64,000 bases of DNA from Njordibacter sp905182035 (lineage in GTDB: Bacteria > Pseudomonadota > Gammaproteobacteria > Pseudomonadales > Balneatricaceae), in assembly GCF_047730075.1 (NCBI RefSeq), contig NZ_CP159831.1, positions 1,612,001 to 1,676,000 of the forward strand. The letters run 5' to 3'. Position numbers and translations under genes: made by a program. The notes under the pieces are model-generated. The model was not told where the DNA came from, made no database searches, and worked only from the letters and a program-made list of their open reading frames with translations. Below, in pieces: positions 7,671 to 16,583 of this stretch; position 1 is the first letter of the stretch; each line of letters starts with the position of its first letter.

Positions 7671-8731
7671 TCACTATCCTGCTGGCCATACAATGGGCTG
7701 TTTATATAGCCCGCATGAAGATGGCGCAACAATACCATAATCACAGCAGCAATAGGTAAAGCTAACAAAATTCCCATAAACCCAAACAGTTGGCCGCCAG
7801 CTAAAATTGCAAATATAACGGCCACCGGGTGCAAGCCAATGCGATCACCCACAAGAAGGGGCGTTAAAACGAAACTCTCTACCATTTGTCCCACGGCAAA
7901 AACTACAAACACCAAGACTAGTGGCAGGTAGCTGTCAAACTGAAAAAAGGCAATAATCAGCGCTGCAGCAAAACCTACAACAAAACCTAAATAAGGCACG
8001 ATACTGGCCAAACCAGCCAAAATACCAATTAATAGTGCGTAATTTAAGCCCACAAAACTAAGCCCTAAAGCGTATATAACACCTAAGCTCAACATTACCA
8101 ACAGCTGGCCTCTCATAAACGCAGCCAACACGTCATTACTCTCAAGCGCCCATGCACTAGCACGGGGCTGAACATTAACGGGTAGTAAAGCTTTAACCCG
8201 AGCAGTAAGAAGATCAAAATCCCTTAGCATATAAAATGCGACAACTGGTATCATAGCCATAGAACCAAAGGTGGCAATTAAACTCATACTCGATTGCGTG
8301 GCATATTTAACAACTCTAGAAATTACTCCACCTGCCTGCTTCCACTCAGCCGAAAGTCCTTCGGTGACCAAATCTAACTTCATACTCTTAATATCTAAGC
8401 CTAGGGTCGACTGCAACCATGGCAACAAGGTCGCGTTATACCAAATCTCAATATGAGGTAGCATTTGTACCAGGGTTTGAATTTGTTTCACTAACAAAGG
8501 CACAATGCCTAAAATCATGGCTACCAGCACCAAGGTTAACACTACAAACACGATAACGGTTGCCATGGTTCTACTCCAACCTCTGGCTTCTAAACGATCC
8601 GCAAAAGGATCTGCCAGGTAGGCTATACCGATACCCACTAAAAAAGGCGTAATCACCGGCTGAAGAACATACAATAAACCTGCCACGATAAGCCCTACAA
8701 CAATAAACAACCATGACTGAGACTGCGTCAT
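7667..8731 (-). CDS. AI-2E family (PerM-type) membrane permease
   Basis: Integral membrane protein of the AI-2E transporter (formerly UPF0118) family, with about eight hydrophobic segments, an extended loop in residues 95-150, and the conserved C-terminal block (VESFVLTPLLVGDRIGLHPVAV, around residue 285-306, of which only the key PLLVG and GLHP parts are diagnostic). It is the PerM-like member commonly found upstream of hda. Substrate is unknown; despite the family name most members have no proven link to autoinducer-2. It overlaps hda by 4 bases and follows the DUF2066 gene by 17. Confidence 0.88.
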   Translation of the reverse strand: MTQSQSWLFIVVGLIVAGLLYVLQPVITPFLVGIGIAYLADPFADRLEARGWSRTMATVIVFVVLTLVLVAMILGIVPLLVKQIQTLVQMLPHIEIWYNATLLPWLQSTLGLDIKSMKLDLVTEGLSAEWKQAGGVISRVVKYATQSSMSLIATFGSMAMIPVVAFYMLRDFDLLTARVKALLPVNVQPRASAWALESNDVLAAFMRGQLLVMLSLGVIYALGLSFVGLNYALLIGILAGLASIVPYLGFVVGFAAALIIAFFQFDSYLPLVLVFVVFAVGQMVESFVLTPLLVGDRIGLHPVAVIFAILAGGQLFGFMGILLALPIAAVIMVLLRHLHAGYINSPLYGQQDSE

Positions 8732-8748
8732 TAGAAACCTTCCTTATG

Positions 8749-9855
8749 TTAATTCCACTGATAATGCCACAAAGGCCTGTCATCAGGATCAATACCTTGA
8801 TCTGCTGCAGTACCATCCACAGCCTGTAATCGCCGCTTTAAATCAACAACCGATTTTACTTGAGCAAGATGAGATGGAGCAAATATTTGAAATTCCAAAG
8901 TAGAGCCAGAAGCACTGTGCAACTGCACCCTTTGTATACCAGCAATGGCTTGCAATATTGATAGTAATTCAGCGTAGTCTTCAAGCTGAGTCACCTTATC
9001 TACTCGCAATATGGCGCTTTGGCGAGCATCATCAGTTTGGCTTTTAATACTATTGGCTAAGGCAAATTTTTCCACTAAACTGGATGACAAACGGTCTTGC
9101 AAAGGGTCTACCAATGCAGCCAAGTCGGAGCCTTCAGAAGACCATTTTTGTTCAACCTCATCCAACCAAAAACTCCATTCCACCAGCCATAATTGTTGGC
9201 TATCTTGGAACATCCGACCGACTAGCACGGCATCGGCTTGGTAACGATTAGAGGCACTTTTAATAGCATCTCTAAACAATCCCCACAAGGCACCAGCGTT
9301 TATAGATACTTGGTCCTCTAAATCTAACAAGGGCCATAACAGAGGCATTCCACGCTGTTCTGCTTGAGACATAATTTGTGCCACCATAGGGTGGCCATCA
9401 TCATTCACAATCTGCCTTGTACCCTGTTTGTCTTCCACTAACCATACTAATACTGCTGCTCGATCTGCGCCCCAAATAGGTAGGCCAGAATCACGAATCA
9501 ACTGATTAATCTGCAACCTGTCAAACGCCAATTCCATCACCGCTTGCGATTGATCATTTTCCAACTGTGTAGCAAAGGAAAAGCGCTGTAAATACGACTC
9601 CGGTTCCACTAGCGCAGCACGTACACGATTATTATTAAGACTCTGAGTTTGTCCCGTGACCTTAACTAGCACCCGAGCAAGACCCACTTTTTTCGCCCTT
9701 AACACCTGCGCAGACGATTGGTCTTCAATCACCACTTTGGCACCATAAAGGCCATCTACCGTCAAACTAAACGCAGGTGAAGCAAGTAGCAACAACAACA
9801 CACAAATTATTTTTTGTAGCGGCTTAGCCACTATTTTAAGCAATATTAACGCCAT
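8749..9855 (-). CDS. DUF2066 family exported protein
   Basis: Secreted protein of unknown function (DUF2066), 368 residues. Residues 1-30 form a signal peptide (basic start, long Leu run, cleavage probably after SPAFS). The body holds a conserved RVLVKVTGQ segment near 62-70 and mixed alpha/beta sequence without catalytic motifs that I can name. It lies first in a block with the PerM-type permease and hda and is divergent from purM, an order also kept in Pseudomonas. Periplasmic location is inferred from the signal peptide. Confidence 0.85.
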   Translation of the reverse strand: MALILLKIVAKPLQKIICVLLLLLASPAFSLTVDGLYGAKVVIEDQSSAQVLRAKKVGLARVLVKVTGQTQSLNNNRVRAALVEPESYLQRFSFATQLENDQSQAVMELAFDRLQINQLIRDSGLPIWGADRAAVLVWLVEDKQGTRQIVNDDGHPMVAQIMSQAEQRGMPLLWPLLDLEDQVSINAGALWGLFRDAIKSASNRYQADAVLVGRMFQDSQQLWLVEWSFWLDEVEQKWSSEGSDLAALVDPLQDRLSSSLVEKFALANSIKSQTDDARQSAILRVDKVTQLEDYAELLSILQAIAGIQRVQLHSASGSTLEFQIFAPSHLAQVKSVVDLKRRLQAVDGTAADQGIDPDDRPLWHYQWN

Positions 9856-10047
9856 ACAATATCTTTGGTAACCATGAGATTAAGTCATTTTCTATGTCTA
9901 CCGTAACTATAGACAATATGCTTCAGTGCTGCTAGCAAGAAAAGTATAAAAAACCTCCAAACTTCCTCTATAAGCGGGTGATGAAACGCCAGGAGAGTGA
10001 TAAAATGTGCCTAGTTTAATTTAATCGCCTAAGGTCACCCCCCTGCC

Positions 10048-11094
10048 ATGAGCACTGAAGCCCCTACCAATTCCCTAAGTTATAAAGACGCTGGTGTCGA
10101 TATTGATGCAGGTAACGCCCTTATTGAACGAATAAAAGGTGTCGCTAAACGTACCCGTCGCCCAGAGGTAATGGCAGGCCTAGGCGGTTTTGGCGCATTA
10201 TTTGAATTACCTAAAGGTTATGATGAACCAGTACTTGTCTCTGGCACCGATGGTGTAGGTACAAAGTTAAAGCTAGCCTTAGAGCTTAACCGTCATGACC
10301 ACATCGGTATTGACCTAGTAGCCATGTGCGTTAACGATTTAATCGTTGCCGGTGCTGAACCGTTATTCTTTTTAGACTATTACGCCACAGGTAAGCTAGA
10401 TGTGGAGATCGCAACACGTGTAGTAACTGGAATCGGCGAAGGCTGTGAGCTCGCAGGTGCTTCTTTAGTGGGTGGTGAAACGGCTGAAATGCCAGGTATG
10501 TACGAAGGTGAAGATTATGATCTTGCTGGCTTCTGTGTCGGTATTGTAGAAAAGAGCAAAATTATAGATGGCAGCAAAGTTGCTGCAGGAGATGTGCTTA
10601 TTGGGTTACCCGCTTCGGGTCCACACTCTAACGGTTACTCATTAATCCGTAAAATTATTGAAGTAAGCCAGGCAGATTTACAACAAGACATTGGCGGCAC
10701 CAGCCTAGGTGAAGCTCTAATGCAGCCTACCCGCATTTACGTAAAAGCCTTATTAGAATTATTTAAGCAGGTGGATATAAGAGCCTTATCCCACATAACT
10801 GGTGGCGGTTTGCTAGAAAATATCCCACGGGTATTACCGGCAGATAGTGTTGCTGTAATTGACACTAACTCCTGGCAGCAGCCAGCCGTATTCAAGTGGT
10901 TACAAAGCAATGGCAATGTTACCGATACCGAAATGTACCGCACTTTTAACTGTGGTGTAGGCATGGTGATCGTGGTGGCTGAAGAAGACCAAGCTGAAAC
11001 ACTATCTTTACTCACTAAAGCAGGTGAAGCCCCTTGGATTATTGGCCATATTAAACAAAACAGCGGCTCCGAAGAAGCTGTTGTATTGCGTTAA
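10048..11094 (+). CDS. purM: Phosphoribosylformylglycinamidine cyclo-ligase PurM
   Basis: AIR synthetase, the fifth step of de novo purine synthesis, closing the imidazole ring with ATP. The N-terminal ATP-binding half holds VSGTDGVGTKLKLA (73-86) and DLVAMCVNDLIVAGAEPLFFLDY, and the middle GASLVGGETAEMPGMY, all hallmark segments. The length of 348 residues agrees with E. coli PurM (345). purN follows after 20 bases, as in most gammaproteobacteria. No strong Shine-Dalgarno is seen; the start is fixed by family alignment of the SLSYKDAGVDI segment. Confidence 0.97.
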   Translation: MSTEAPTNSLSYKDAGVDIDAGNALIERIKGVAKRTRRPEVMAGLGGFGALFELPKGYDEPVLVSGTDGVGTKLKLALELNRHDHIGIDLVAMCVNDLIVAGAEPLFFLDYYATGKLDVEIATRVVTGIGEGCELAGASLVGGETAEMPGMYEGEDYDLAGFCVGIVEKSKIIDGSKVAAGDVLIGLPASGPHSNGYSLIRKIIEVSQADLQQDIGGTSLGEALMQPTRIYVKALLELFKQVDIRALSHITGGGLLENIPRVLPADSVAVIDTNSWQQPAVFKWLQSNGNVTDTEMYRTFNCGVGMVIVVAEEDQAETLSLLTKAGEAPWIIGHIKQNSGSEEAVVLR

Positions 11095-11114
11095 TTCAAC
11101 GTCTGGACACTTTA

Positions 11115-11780
11115 ATGCATCAACAATCATTACAACAAATACCACGGCTTGTGGTACTTATTTCTGGCAGTGGTAGTAATCTACAAGCACTTATTGATGC
11201 CATTACTGCTGGAACTATTGTCGCTACTATCGAGTTAGTCATTAGCAACAAACCAGAAGCTATGGGTCTAACTCGGGCCAATAAGGCTGGCATTGCAACT
11301 CAAGTAATTAATCATCTTGAGTTTGGCAGCCGCGAAGCGTTTGATCGAGAGTTAATGCACGCCATTGACGATAAACAACCCGAGCTTGTGGTTCTGGCCG
11401 GTTTCATGCGTATTTTTACCCCAGAATTAACACACCACTTCCATGGCCGCATGCTTAACATTCACCCTTCATTGTTGCCACAGTTTAAAGGGACTAACAC
11501 CCACGAACGCGCTATAGAAGCGGAAGTGGACCAGCATGGTGCCAGTGTACATTTCGTTTCTAGTGAACTTGATGGCGGTCCTATGGTCTTACAAGCATTG
11601 GTTCCTGTTGAAGATCTGGATTCGCCCAGAGTATTAGCCGCTAGAGTTTTGGTACAAGAGCACGTAATCTACCCTATCGCTATAAAGTGGTTTTGTGAGG
11701 GTCGCTTAAAACTACAGAACAACTTAGTATTAATGGATGGCCACCGGTTACCTGTAGAGGGAATGAAGTTTCAATCCTAA
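11115..11780 (+). CDS. purN: Phosphoribosylglycinamide formyltransferase PurN
   Basis: GAR transformylase, using 10-formyltetrahydrofolate in the third step of purine synthesis. The phosphate-binding SGSGSNLQALI is at residues 17-27; the catalytic region NIHPSLLPQFKG holds the conserved Asn-His pair, and the active Asp lies in ELDGGPMV. The protein of 221 residues has about six more residues at the N-terminus than E. coli PurN. It sits in an operon between purM and a DUF3108 gene. Confidence 0.96.
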   Translation: MHQQSLQQIPRLVVLISGSGSNLQALIDAITAGTIVATIELVISNKPEAMGLTRANKAGIATQVINHLEFGSREAFDRELMHAIDDKQPELVVLAGFMRIFTPELTHHFHGRMLNIHPSLLPQFKGTNTHERAIEAEVDQHGASVHFVSSELDGGPMVLQALVPVEDLDSPRVLAARVLVQEHVIYPIAIKWFCEGRLKLQNNLVLMDGHRLPVEGMKFQS

Positions 11781-11816
11781 ATTGAGCGTCTAATATTGAT
11801 GCCGCAAGGAAGTGCA

Positions 11817-12554
11817 ATGTCCCATTTGAAGCAATTATTATGTAACCTCTCTAGCTTAGCTGGCCTATCCTTACTGTTGCTATGGAGCAGCAGCAGCATG
11901 GCGCAAATACGCCCTTTTCAAGCCATTTATACTAGCCAATGGGATTTAGGTATCAGCCTTTCTGGCAAAGCAGAACGCAGCCTTATTAGGAACGATGACG
12001 GCAGTTATCGCCTAACTACTGAAGCTAGCGCCATGATTGCCTCACTCACCGAATCCAGCTTATTTAGGCTCATCGGTGATCAAATTCAACCTAGCCACTA
12101 CCGATACCAACGTAAAGTTTTAAACAAAACACGCGACGTAGAAGTGGCGTTTGATTGGCCTAACCAAAAAGTTAAGAACACCGCAGAGGGTTCTTCTTGG
12201 GTTATGGATATTGTGCCCCACACGTTAGATAAACAAAGTGTACAACTGCGCCTACAACTTGATTTAGCTGCAATTCCAGCAGTTGATGGGCAAGCCTATG
12301 CCTATGAAGTAGCCGATGGTGGTTATCTTAAAACCTATCTTTTTATTGCTGAGGGCGAAGACCTTATTGAAACACCACTAGGCAAATACATGTCTGTGCG
12401 TATTAAGCGTGATCGAGGCGAAAGTACTGACCGAGAAACATGGATTTGGTTTGCACCGGAACTGGATTACACCATCGTACGTATTTTACAAAAAGAAGCC
12501 GATGGCAAGCGTTACCAACTCGATCTGAAGCAACTTACCTGGCTCAATAATTAA
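11817..12554 (+). CDS. DUF3108 family exported protein
   Basis: Periplasmic or envelope protein of unknown function, DUF3108 family. I set the start at ATG 11817 because AAGGA lies six bases upstream; earlier TTG/ATG codons at 11796 and 11799 are in frame but poorly placed. Residues 1-33 make a signal peptide that ends SSSMA-Q. The rest is a beta-rich domain with a YTSQWDLGISLSGKAE segment close to the mature N-terminus and a conserved C-terminal VRIKRDRGESTDRETWIWF region, typical of the family. It trails purMN in the same orientation as in Pseudomonas. Confidence 0.85.
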   Translation: MSHLKQLLCNLSSLAGLSLLLLWSSSSMAQIRPFQAIYTSQWDLGISLSGKAERSLIRNDDGSYRLTTEASAMIASLTESSLFRLIGDQIQPSHYRYQRKVLNKTRDVEVAFDWPNQKVKNTAEGSSWVMDIVPHTLDKQSVQLRLQLDLAAIPAVDGQAYAYEVADGGYLKTYLFIAEGEDLIETPLGKYMSVRIKRDRGESTDRETWIWFAPELDYTIVRILQKEADGKRYQLDLKQLTWLNN

Positions 12555-12663
12555 CCATAAGAGTTTTCATAGCCTCATTCTGCAAAGCTTGGTAAAGCTA
12601 TTAGCACCTAGTCACGGATTTAGTTACACTGCCTTCCATAAATCAGTTATTAAAGGATCCACC

Positions 12664-13926
12664 TTGGCCTCTTCACACCGTCTTGCTGCCTTCATTTTAA
12701 CCGCCACCACTGCAATAGGTAGCCATGCCAACCAGTTTCAAGAGCTTTTTCAGTTCGCACAGGCTAACGATCCAAATTACCTATCTGCCCAGCATACGCT
12801 TGACTCTAAACTACAAATCATCCCTCAAGCAAAGAGTGCTCTGATGCCACAGGTTAGTGGGGCCTTTAATCAAAACCTGGCGCTGGATGCAGGATCTAAC
12901 AAGCACAATTATAATGTGCAAGTAGCATTACCCTTAAGACTAGATGCATACTATGGCATGAAAGTGGCAGAACAAAGTGCTGCTGGAGCTCGTATTAACT
13001 TCGAAAAAACTCACCAAAGCCTTATTTTCTCTGTTATTGAACGTTATATAGCAGTGATAAAACAACAGCATCAACTGTCTTCAAGCATGGCCGAAGTCAC
13101 CGCCATAGAGCAACGTTTAAAACAAACTCAAAAGCAGGTAGAGCTGGGCATAAGCAGTAATATTCAGTTGCAAGACGTGCAAGCGAACTTTCAACAATTG
13201 CAGGTGGCCTTATTGCAAGTTCGGCAAAATTTAAGCTTAGCTCGTGCTGATCTTGAAAACTTAACTAATCAAGCATTACCAGAGCAGTTGCCTGCTCTAG
13301 CAAGCAGTTTTAACGCAGCTAGCTTTGTGCAAACTGACTCCCTAGAAAATTGGTTTGTGTTGGCACAAAATAATAATCTAGATCTTGCTAGCAATGGTTT
13401 CGCCAGCCAACAGGCATACCACAACTACCAAGCCAAAGAGGTGGGTACGTATCCTCAAGCAACTCTTACAATGTCACAGAGTTACACTACCACCACCGGT
13501 GATAGCAAAAAGTTAACTATAGGCTTGTCTGGAACTTTTTATGATGGAGGCCTTAACACAGCCCAGACTAGAGAAGCCAAAGAAGCCTGGCATGCCAGTC
13601 AACAGCAAGGCCAAGCCCTGCTAAGAGCAACGCAACAAGAAGTTAGACGTTGGCATCAAGCCCTAGATACTAGTCGCCAACAAATTCAAGCGCTGGCACA
13701 ATTACGCACTGCAGTACAAGCTTCTTTAGCAGGCAAAAATAAAGAGTATGAGTTAGGCTTAAGAGACATCAGCGATATACTGGATGCTGAAAAGCTAGTT
13801 TTTTCCGCACAAAGGAACTTGGCCAATGCACGGCTTGATTTAGTGTTAAACCAATTACGCCTAAAACAAACCAGCGGCCTGTTAAACACCAATGATTTAT
13901 CACAACTAGACCAATGGTTTAACTGA
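12664..13926 (+). CDS. TolC family outer-membrane efflux protein, UUG start
   Basis: Outer-membrane factor of the TolC family: long helical repeats with the internal duplication (helices about 60-190 and 250-400) and the FVQTDSLENW / DGGLNTAQTREA segments that mark the two halves. I start it at TTG 12664, which has AAAGGA six bases upstream and yields a proper signal peptide ending SHA-N; an ORF extends upstream to 12589 but without ribosome site or sensible signal sequence. The mature protein of about 395 residues is short for TolC (about 470). No membrane fusion protein or transporter gene is adjacent, so its partner is unknown. It converges with and overlaps the next gene by 8 bases. Confidence 0.8.
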   Translation: MASSHRLAAFILTATTAIGSHANQFQELFQFAQANDPNYLSAQHTLDSKLQIIPQAKSALMPQVSGAFNQNLALDAGSNKHNYNVQVALPLRLDAYYGMKVAEQSAAGARINFEKTHQSLIFSVIERYIAVIKQQHQLSSSMAEVTAIEQRLKQTQKQVELGISSNIQLQDVQANFQQLQVALLQVRQNLSLARADLENLTNQALPEQLPALASSFNAASFVQTDSLENWFVLAQNNNLDLASNGFASQQAYHNYQAKEVGTYPQATLTMSQSYTTTTGDSKKLTIGLSGTFYDGGLNTAQTREAKEAWHASQQQGQALLRATQQEVRRWHQALDTSRQQIQALAQLRTAVQASLAGKNKEYELGLRDISDILDAEKLVFSAQRNLANARLDLVLNQLRLKQTSGLLNTNDLSQLDQWFN

Positions 13927-15142
13927 TCCCAGCGATCAGTTCGGCAACCTTGGCATTGGGGTTCTGTTCAATAACGGCCAATAAATCCAATAAGGTTTTA
14001 ATCGCTAAACGGGGATTAAGAAAATACTGTTGCCCATGTGTAGCACGGCATTGAAGCATAAACTGCCATAACGCCATGTCATCTATTAAGTAATTCTTAG
14101 CTATGCCATAAGCCTGCACATGGCGCAGTTTGTGCAACAACTCATCTATCTCCACTTCTTTTAGTGGCTGCAGTTCTATGACTGGACCCGATACGTCTGT
14201 CAGACCGTCGGTCGCTAAACGGTTGAATGCCAGCCTGCTCTTGAGAGCCGGCATACTGTACAGACCCTTTTTATCATCATAAACAAATTCAGATGTGCCT
14301 AGAAATACGAACCCCATTCCGTGAACCTGTCCTTGCAGGCAGTCGTTAACTATATTGAGAATTTCATTGAAGTTGTTGATGCGCGTCTGTTTATGATTTA
14401 ATTCATGCAAGGCCACCATTTCATCTAAACAGATAAGTAACCCAGGGTAACCAGCCATACGGACGAATTGGCAAAGCATTTTTAAACCACTAAAAAAGTT
14501 ACGGTAGTCAATGATGCTCCGCACTCCCAAAGCGGTTTTTGCGTCGGATAAGTTAGTAAACTCACCTCTTAACCATCTCAAGGCAGTACTTTTTAATTCA
14601 TCATCTTGATTTTCTAGGCCCTGACAATAACACTGAATAACTTTAACAAAATCAAATCCCCCCGCCAGCTCTTCAAAATCCCTTAGGCGATGCGCAACAT
14701 GAGCTTCTGGAGTTACATTATTGACATAGGCTTCCCGTAACGTAGTTAAGATAAAGCGCTCTACAATGTTAACTAAAGCGGTACCGTTGGGCCTTGCCTT
14801 GGTACTAAAAGAGCGCACTAAGGCTGAATAAAGATTTCGTGTTTCGCCAGTTTTTGCCTGTAAGCGTTTATCGGGCGACAGGGCCGCAGTAGCCACTACC
14901 AAACCTTGCTTAATGCCATGTTGGCGCGTTAGTTCACCAATAAAGGTCTTACCACTACCGTAGTCACCCGTAACAAAACGCACACTAGAGCCGCCTTTTG
15001 CAATGTGCAGGATATCTTTAGCTAAAGTCGCTTGTTCGCCCACCCTTCCCACCTGAATCAGGTCGATATCATCAGCAGGTACCACGCCCGCTCGTAAAGA
15101 CTTTAGCACTTGGTCACATTGCATGATGGAAAGTTGATTCAT
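13919..15142 (-). CDS. BrxD-like (DUF2791/BREX ATP-binding domain) P-loop ATPase, solitary
   Basis: P-loop ATPase of the DUF2791 family, which contains the BrxD protein of type 2 BREX and ATPases of TerB/helicase gene clusters. Seen in sequence: an N-terminal family segment LRAGVVPADDIDL (16-28), Walker A GDYGSGKT (59-66), Walker B LLICLDE (235-241), a sensor segment LGTSEF (281-286) and an Arg in LKSRLA (300-305), all in the family order. It has 407 residues. Its gene follows dcd by 15 bases in the same direction. No BREX methylase, PglZ, BrxC, Lon-like or helicase gene lies in this window. Its role is not known; DNA-linked remodelling or defence is only inferred from relatives. Confidence 0.78.
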   Translation of the reverse strand: MNQLSIMQCDQVLKSLRAGVVPADDIDLIQVGRVGEQATLAKDILHIAKGGSSVRFVTGDYGSGKTFIGELTRQHGIKQGLVVATAALSPDKRLQAKTGETRNLYSALVRSFSTKARPNGTALVNIVERFILTTLREAYVNNVTPEAHVAHRLRDFEELAGGFDFVKVIQCYCQGLENQDDELKSTALRWLRGEFTNLSDAKTALGVRSIIDYRNFFSGLKMLCQFVRMAGYPGLLICLDEMVALHELNHKQTRINNFNEILNIVNDCLQGQVHGMGFVFLGTSEFVYDDKKGLYSMPALKSRLAFNRLATDGLTDVSGPVIELQPLKEVEIDELLHKLRHVQAYGIAKNYLIDDMALWQFMLQCRATHGQQYFLNPRLAIKTLLDLLAVIEQNPNAKVAELIAGIS

Positions 15143-15157
15143 TGTTTATTCTTCTAC

Positions 15158-15742
15158 TTAACTATCTTGGTCAATACGGCTAGCTACTGCACTTTGTTGA
15201 TGTTTGTATTTCGCGTCTACTCGTTTGTTGTAAGGCCGTAGGGCTGGGCTCGACAAGGTTTCGAAATTAATAGCACCAATAGTCATGTTAGGTTTTAACG
15301 CCAAGGGCAGCTTGCCACTGTTAAAACACTCCAGCACAATAGCACCACTCCAACCAGGATCGATACGGTGCGCCGTAACGTGCACCATAAGCCCTAAGCG
15401 CGCCAATGAAGAGCGCCCATCTAACCAGCCAACATGGTCATCAGGAATAGTGATAGATTCCAATGTCACCGCTAACGCCAACTCGCCAGGGTGCAGGAAA
15501 AAACTTTCGCCTTTCTCAATGACAATCTCTTCGCTCATAATAGCTTCGAGGGTACTATTAATTTCTTCGCGGCTGGCACTGACGTCAACAAACGGTCGAG
15601 CATGATCCTTAAACACGCGAAAGCTGTTACCTAAACGCAGGTCTACACTGACGCCCGTAATTACACTATCGTCAGGCCGTGGCTCGATGCCAATTTTGCC
15701 GCAATTTAAAGCAGCAATAATATCTTTATCACTTAAACGCAT
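15158..15742 (-). CDS. dcd: dCTP deaminase
   Basis: Converts dCTP to dUTP, supplying the dUMP route to thymidylate. The 194-residue protein has all family blocks: DLRLGNSFR near 51-59, DGRSSLARLGLMVHVTAHRIDPGW in the central active site and IVLECFN with the catalytic Glu. The length and motifs are those of the housekeeping enzyme (E. coli 193). It lies 5 bases after mrp and 15 bases before the BrxD-like gene, so the three are probably one transcript with trmA upstream. Confidence 0.97.
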   Translation of the reverse strand: MRLSDKDIIAALNCGKIGIEPRPDDSVITGVSVDLRLGNSFRVFKDHARPFVDVSASREEINSTLEAIMSEEIVIEKGESFFLHPGELALAVTLESITIPDDHVGWLDGRSSLARLGLMVHVTAHRIDPGWSGAIVLECFNSGKLPLALKPNMTIGAINFETLSSPALRPYNKRVDAKYKHQQSAVASRIDQDS

Positions 15743-15747
15743 AGTGT

Positions 15748-16575
15748 TTAATCTTCATCTATACTAATACTAGGCATGGGTTGGCTAGTTCCATCAAGCT
15801 TTGGCACAAGCCTATGGGCCAACTGCACGTAGGTTTGTGCTGCAGCTGATTGCGGCTCTGCTACCACTGTTGGTGTGCCGCTATCAACGAGCACCCTGAT
15901 GGCCATACTCAAGGGTAAGCTGGCAAGCAATTCAGTGCCATACTCTTGAGCTAATGCAGCACCCCCACCAGCACCAAAAATCGCTTCTTCGTGGTCACAT
16001 TGGCTACATACATGAGTACTCATATTTTCCACAATACCTAGCACAGGCACATTCACCTTGTTAAACATTTCAATACCCTTGCGGGCGTCGAGCAACGCTA
16101 AGTCCTGTGGCGTAGTGACAATGACTGCACCAGACACTTGCGCCTTTTGGCACAAGGTTAATTGTATATCACCAGTGCCAGGAGGCATATCGACAAATAG
16201 GTAGTCCAACTCACCCCAATTCGTTTGTAACAACATCTGCTGCAGTGCGCCCGCTGCCATTGGACCACGCCACACCATAGGCGAGTTGGCATCCACTAAA
16301 AAGGCCATAGACATCACACTCACACCATGAGCTTGAATAGGTACAAACCACTTTTCTTCCATAGTTTCTGGGTGGCTACCTTCTGCAATCCCCAGCATCA
16401 AACCTTGGCTTGGACCATAAATGTCGGCATCTAATACACCAACTTTAAAGCCCGCTTGCGCCATGGCTAAAGCTACGTTGACCGTAGTGGTAGATTTGCC
16501 TACACCACCCTTACCCGATGCTACAGCAACGATGTGTTTGATTTTTTGAAGGCCTTCTGGTCTTGTGTCACTCAT
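15748..16575 (-). CDS. apbC: Mrp/ApbC Fe-S cluster carrier ATPase, short form
   Basis: ParA/MinD-like ATPase that binds and transfers Fe-S clusters. The deviant Walker A GKGGVGKSTT is at residues 20-29; Walker B region LFVDMPPGTGD near 125-135; the cluster-binding CSQC (CxxC) near 190-193. At 275 residues it begins almost at the P-loop and lacks the N-terminal MIP18/DUF59 domain of E. coli and Pseudomonas Mrp (about 365-370 residues). No such domain is encoded just upstream, where trmA ends 8 bases away. The order metG / mrp / dcd is conserved in Pseudomonas, here with trmA between metG and mrp. Confidence 0.93.
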   Translation of the reverse strand: MSDTRPEGLQKIKHIVAVASGKGGVGKSTTTVNVALAMAQAGFKVGVLDADIYGPSQGLMLGIAEGSHPETMEEKWFVPIQAHGVSVMSMAFLVDANSPMVWRGPMAAGALQQMLLQTNWGELDYLFVDMPPGTGDIQLTLCQKAQVSGAVIVTTPQDLALLDARKGIEMFNKVNVPVLGIVENMSTHVCSQCDHEEAIFGAGGGAALAQEYGTELLASLPLSMAIRVLVDSGTPTVVAEPQSAAAQTYVQLAHRLVPKLDGTSQPMPSISIDED

Positions 16576-16583
16576 TATATGTC

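Noticed and set aside
13919..16575. A full BREX or dCTP-deaminase anti-phage cluster
   Set aside because: Dcd has the housekeeping length and motifs and is placed as in Pseudomonas; no BREX methylase, PglZ, BrxC or helicase is present. Only the lone BrxD-like ATPase is unusual.
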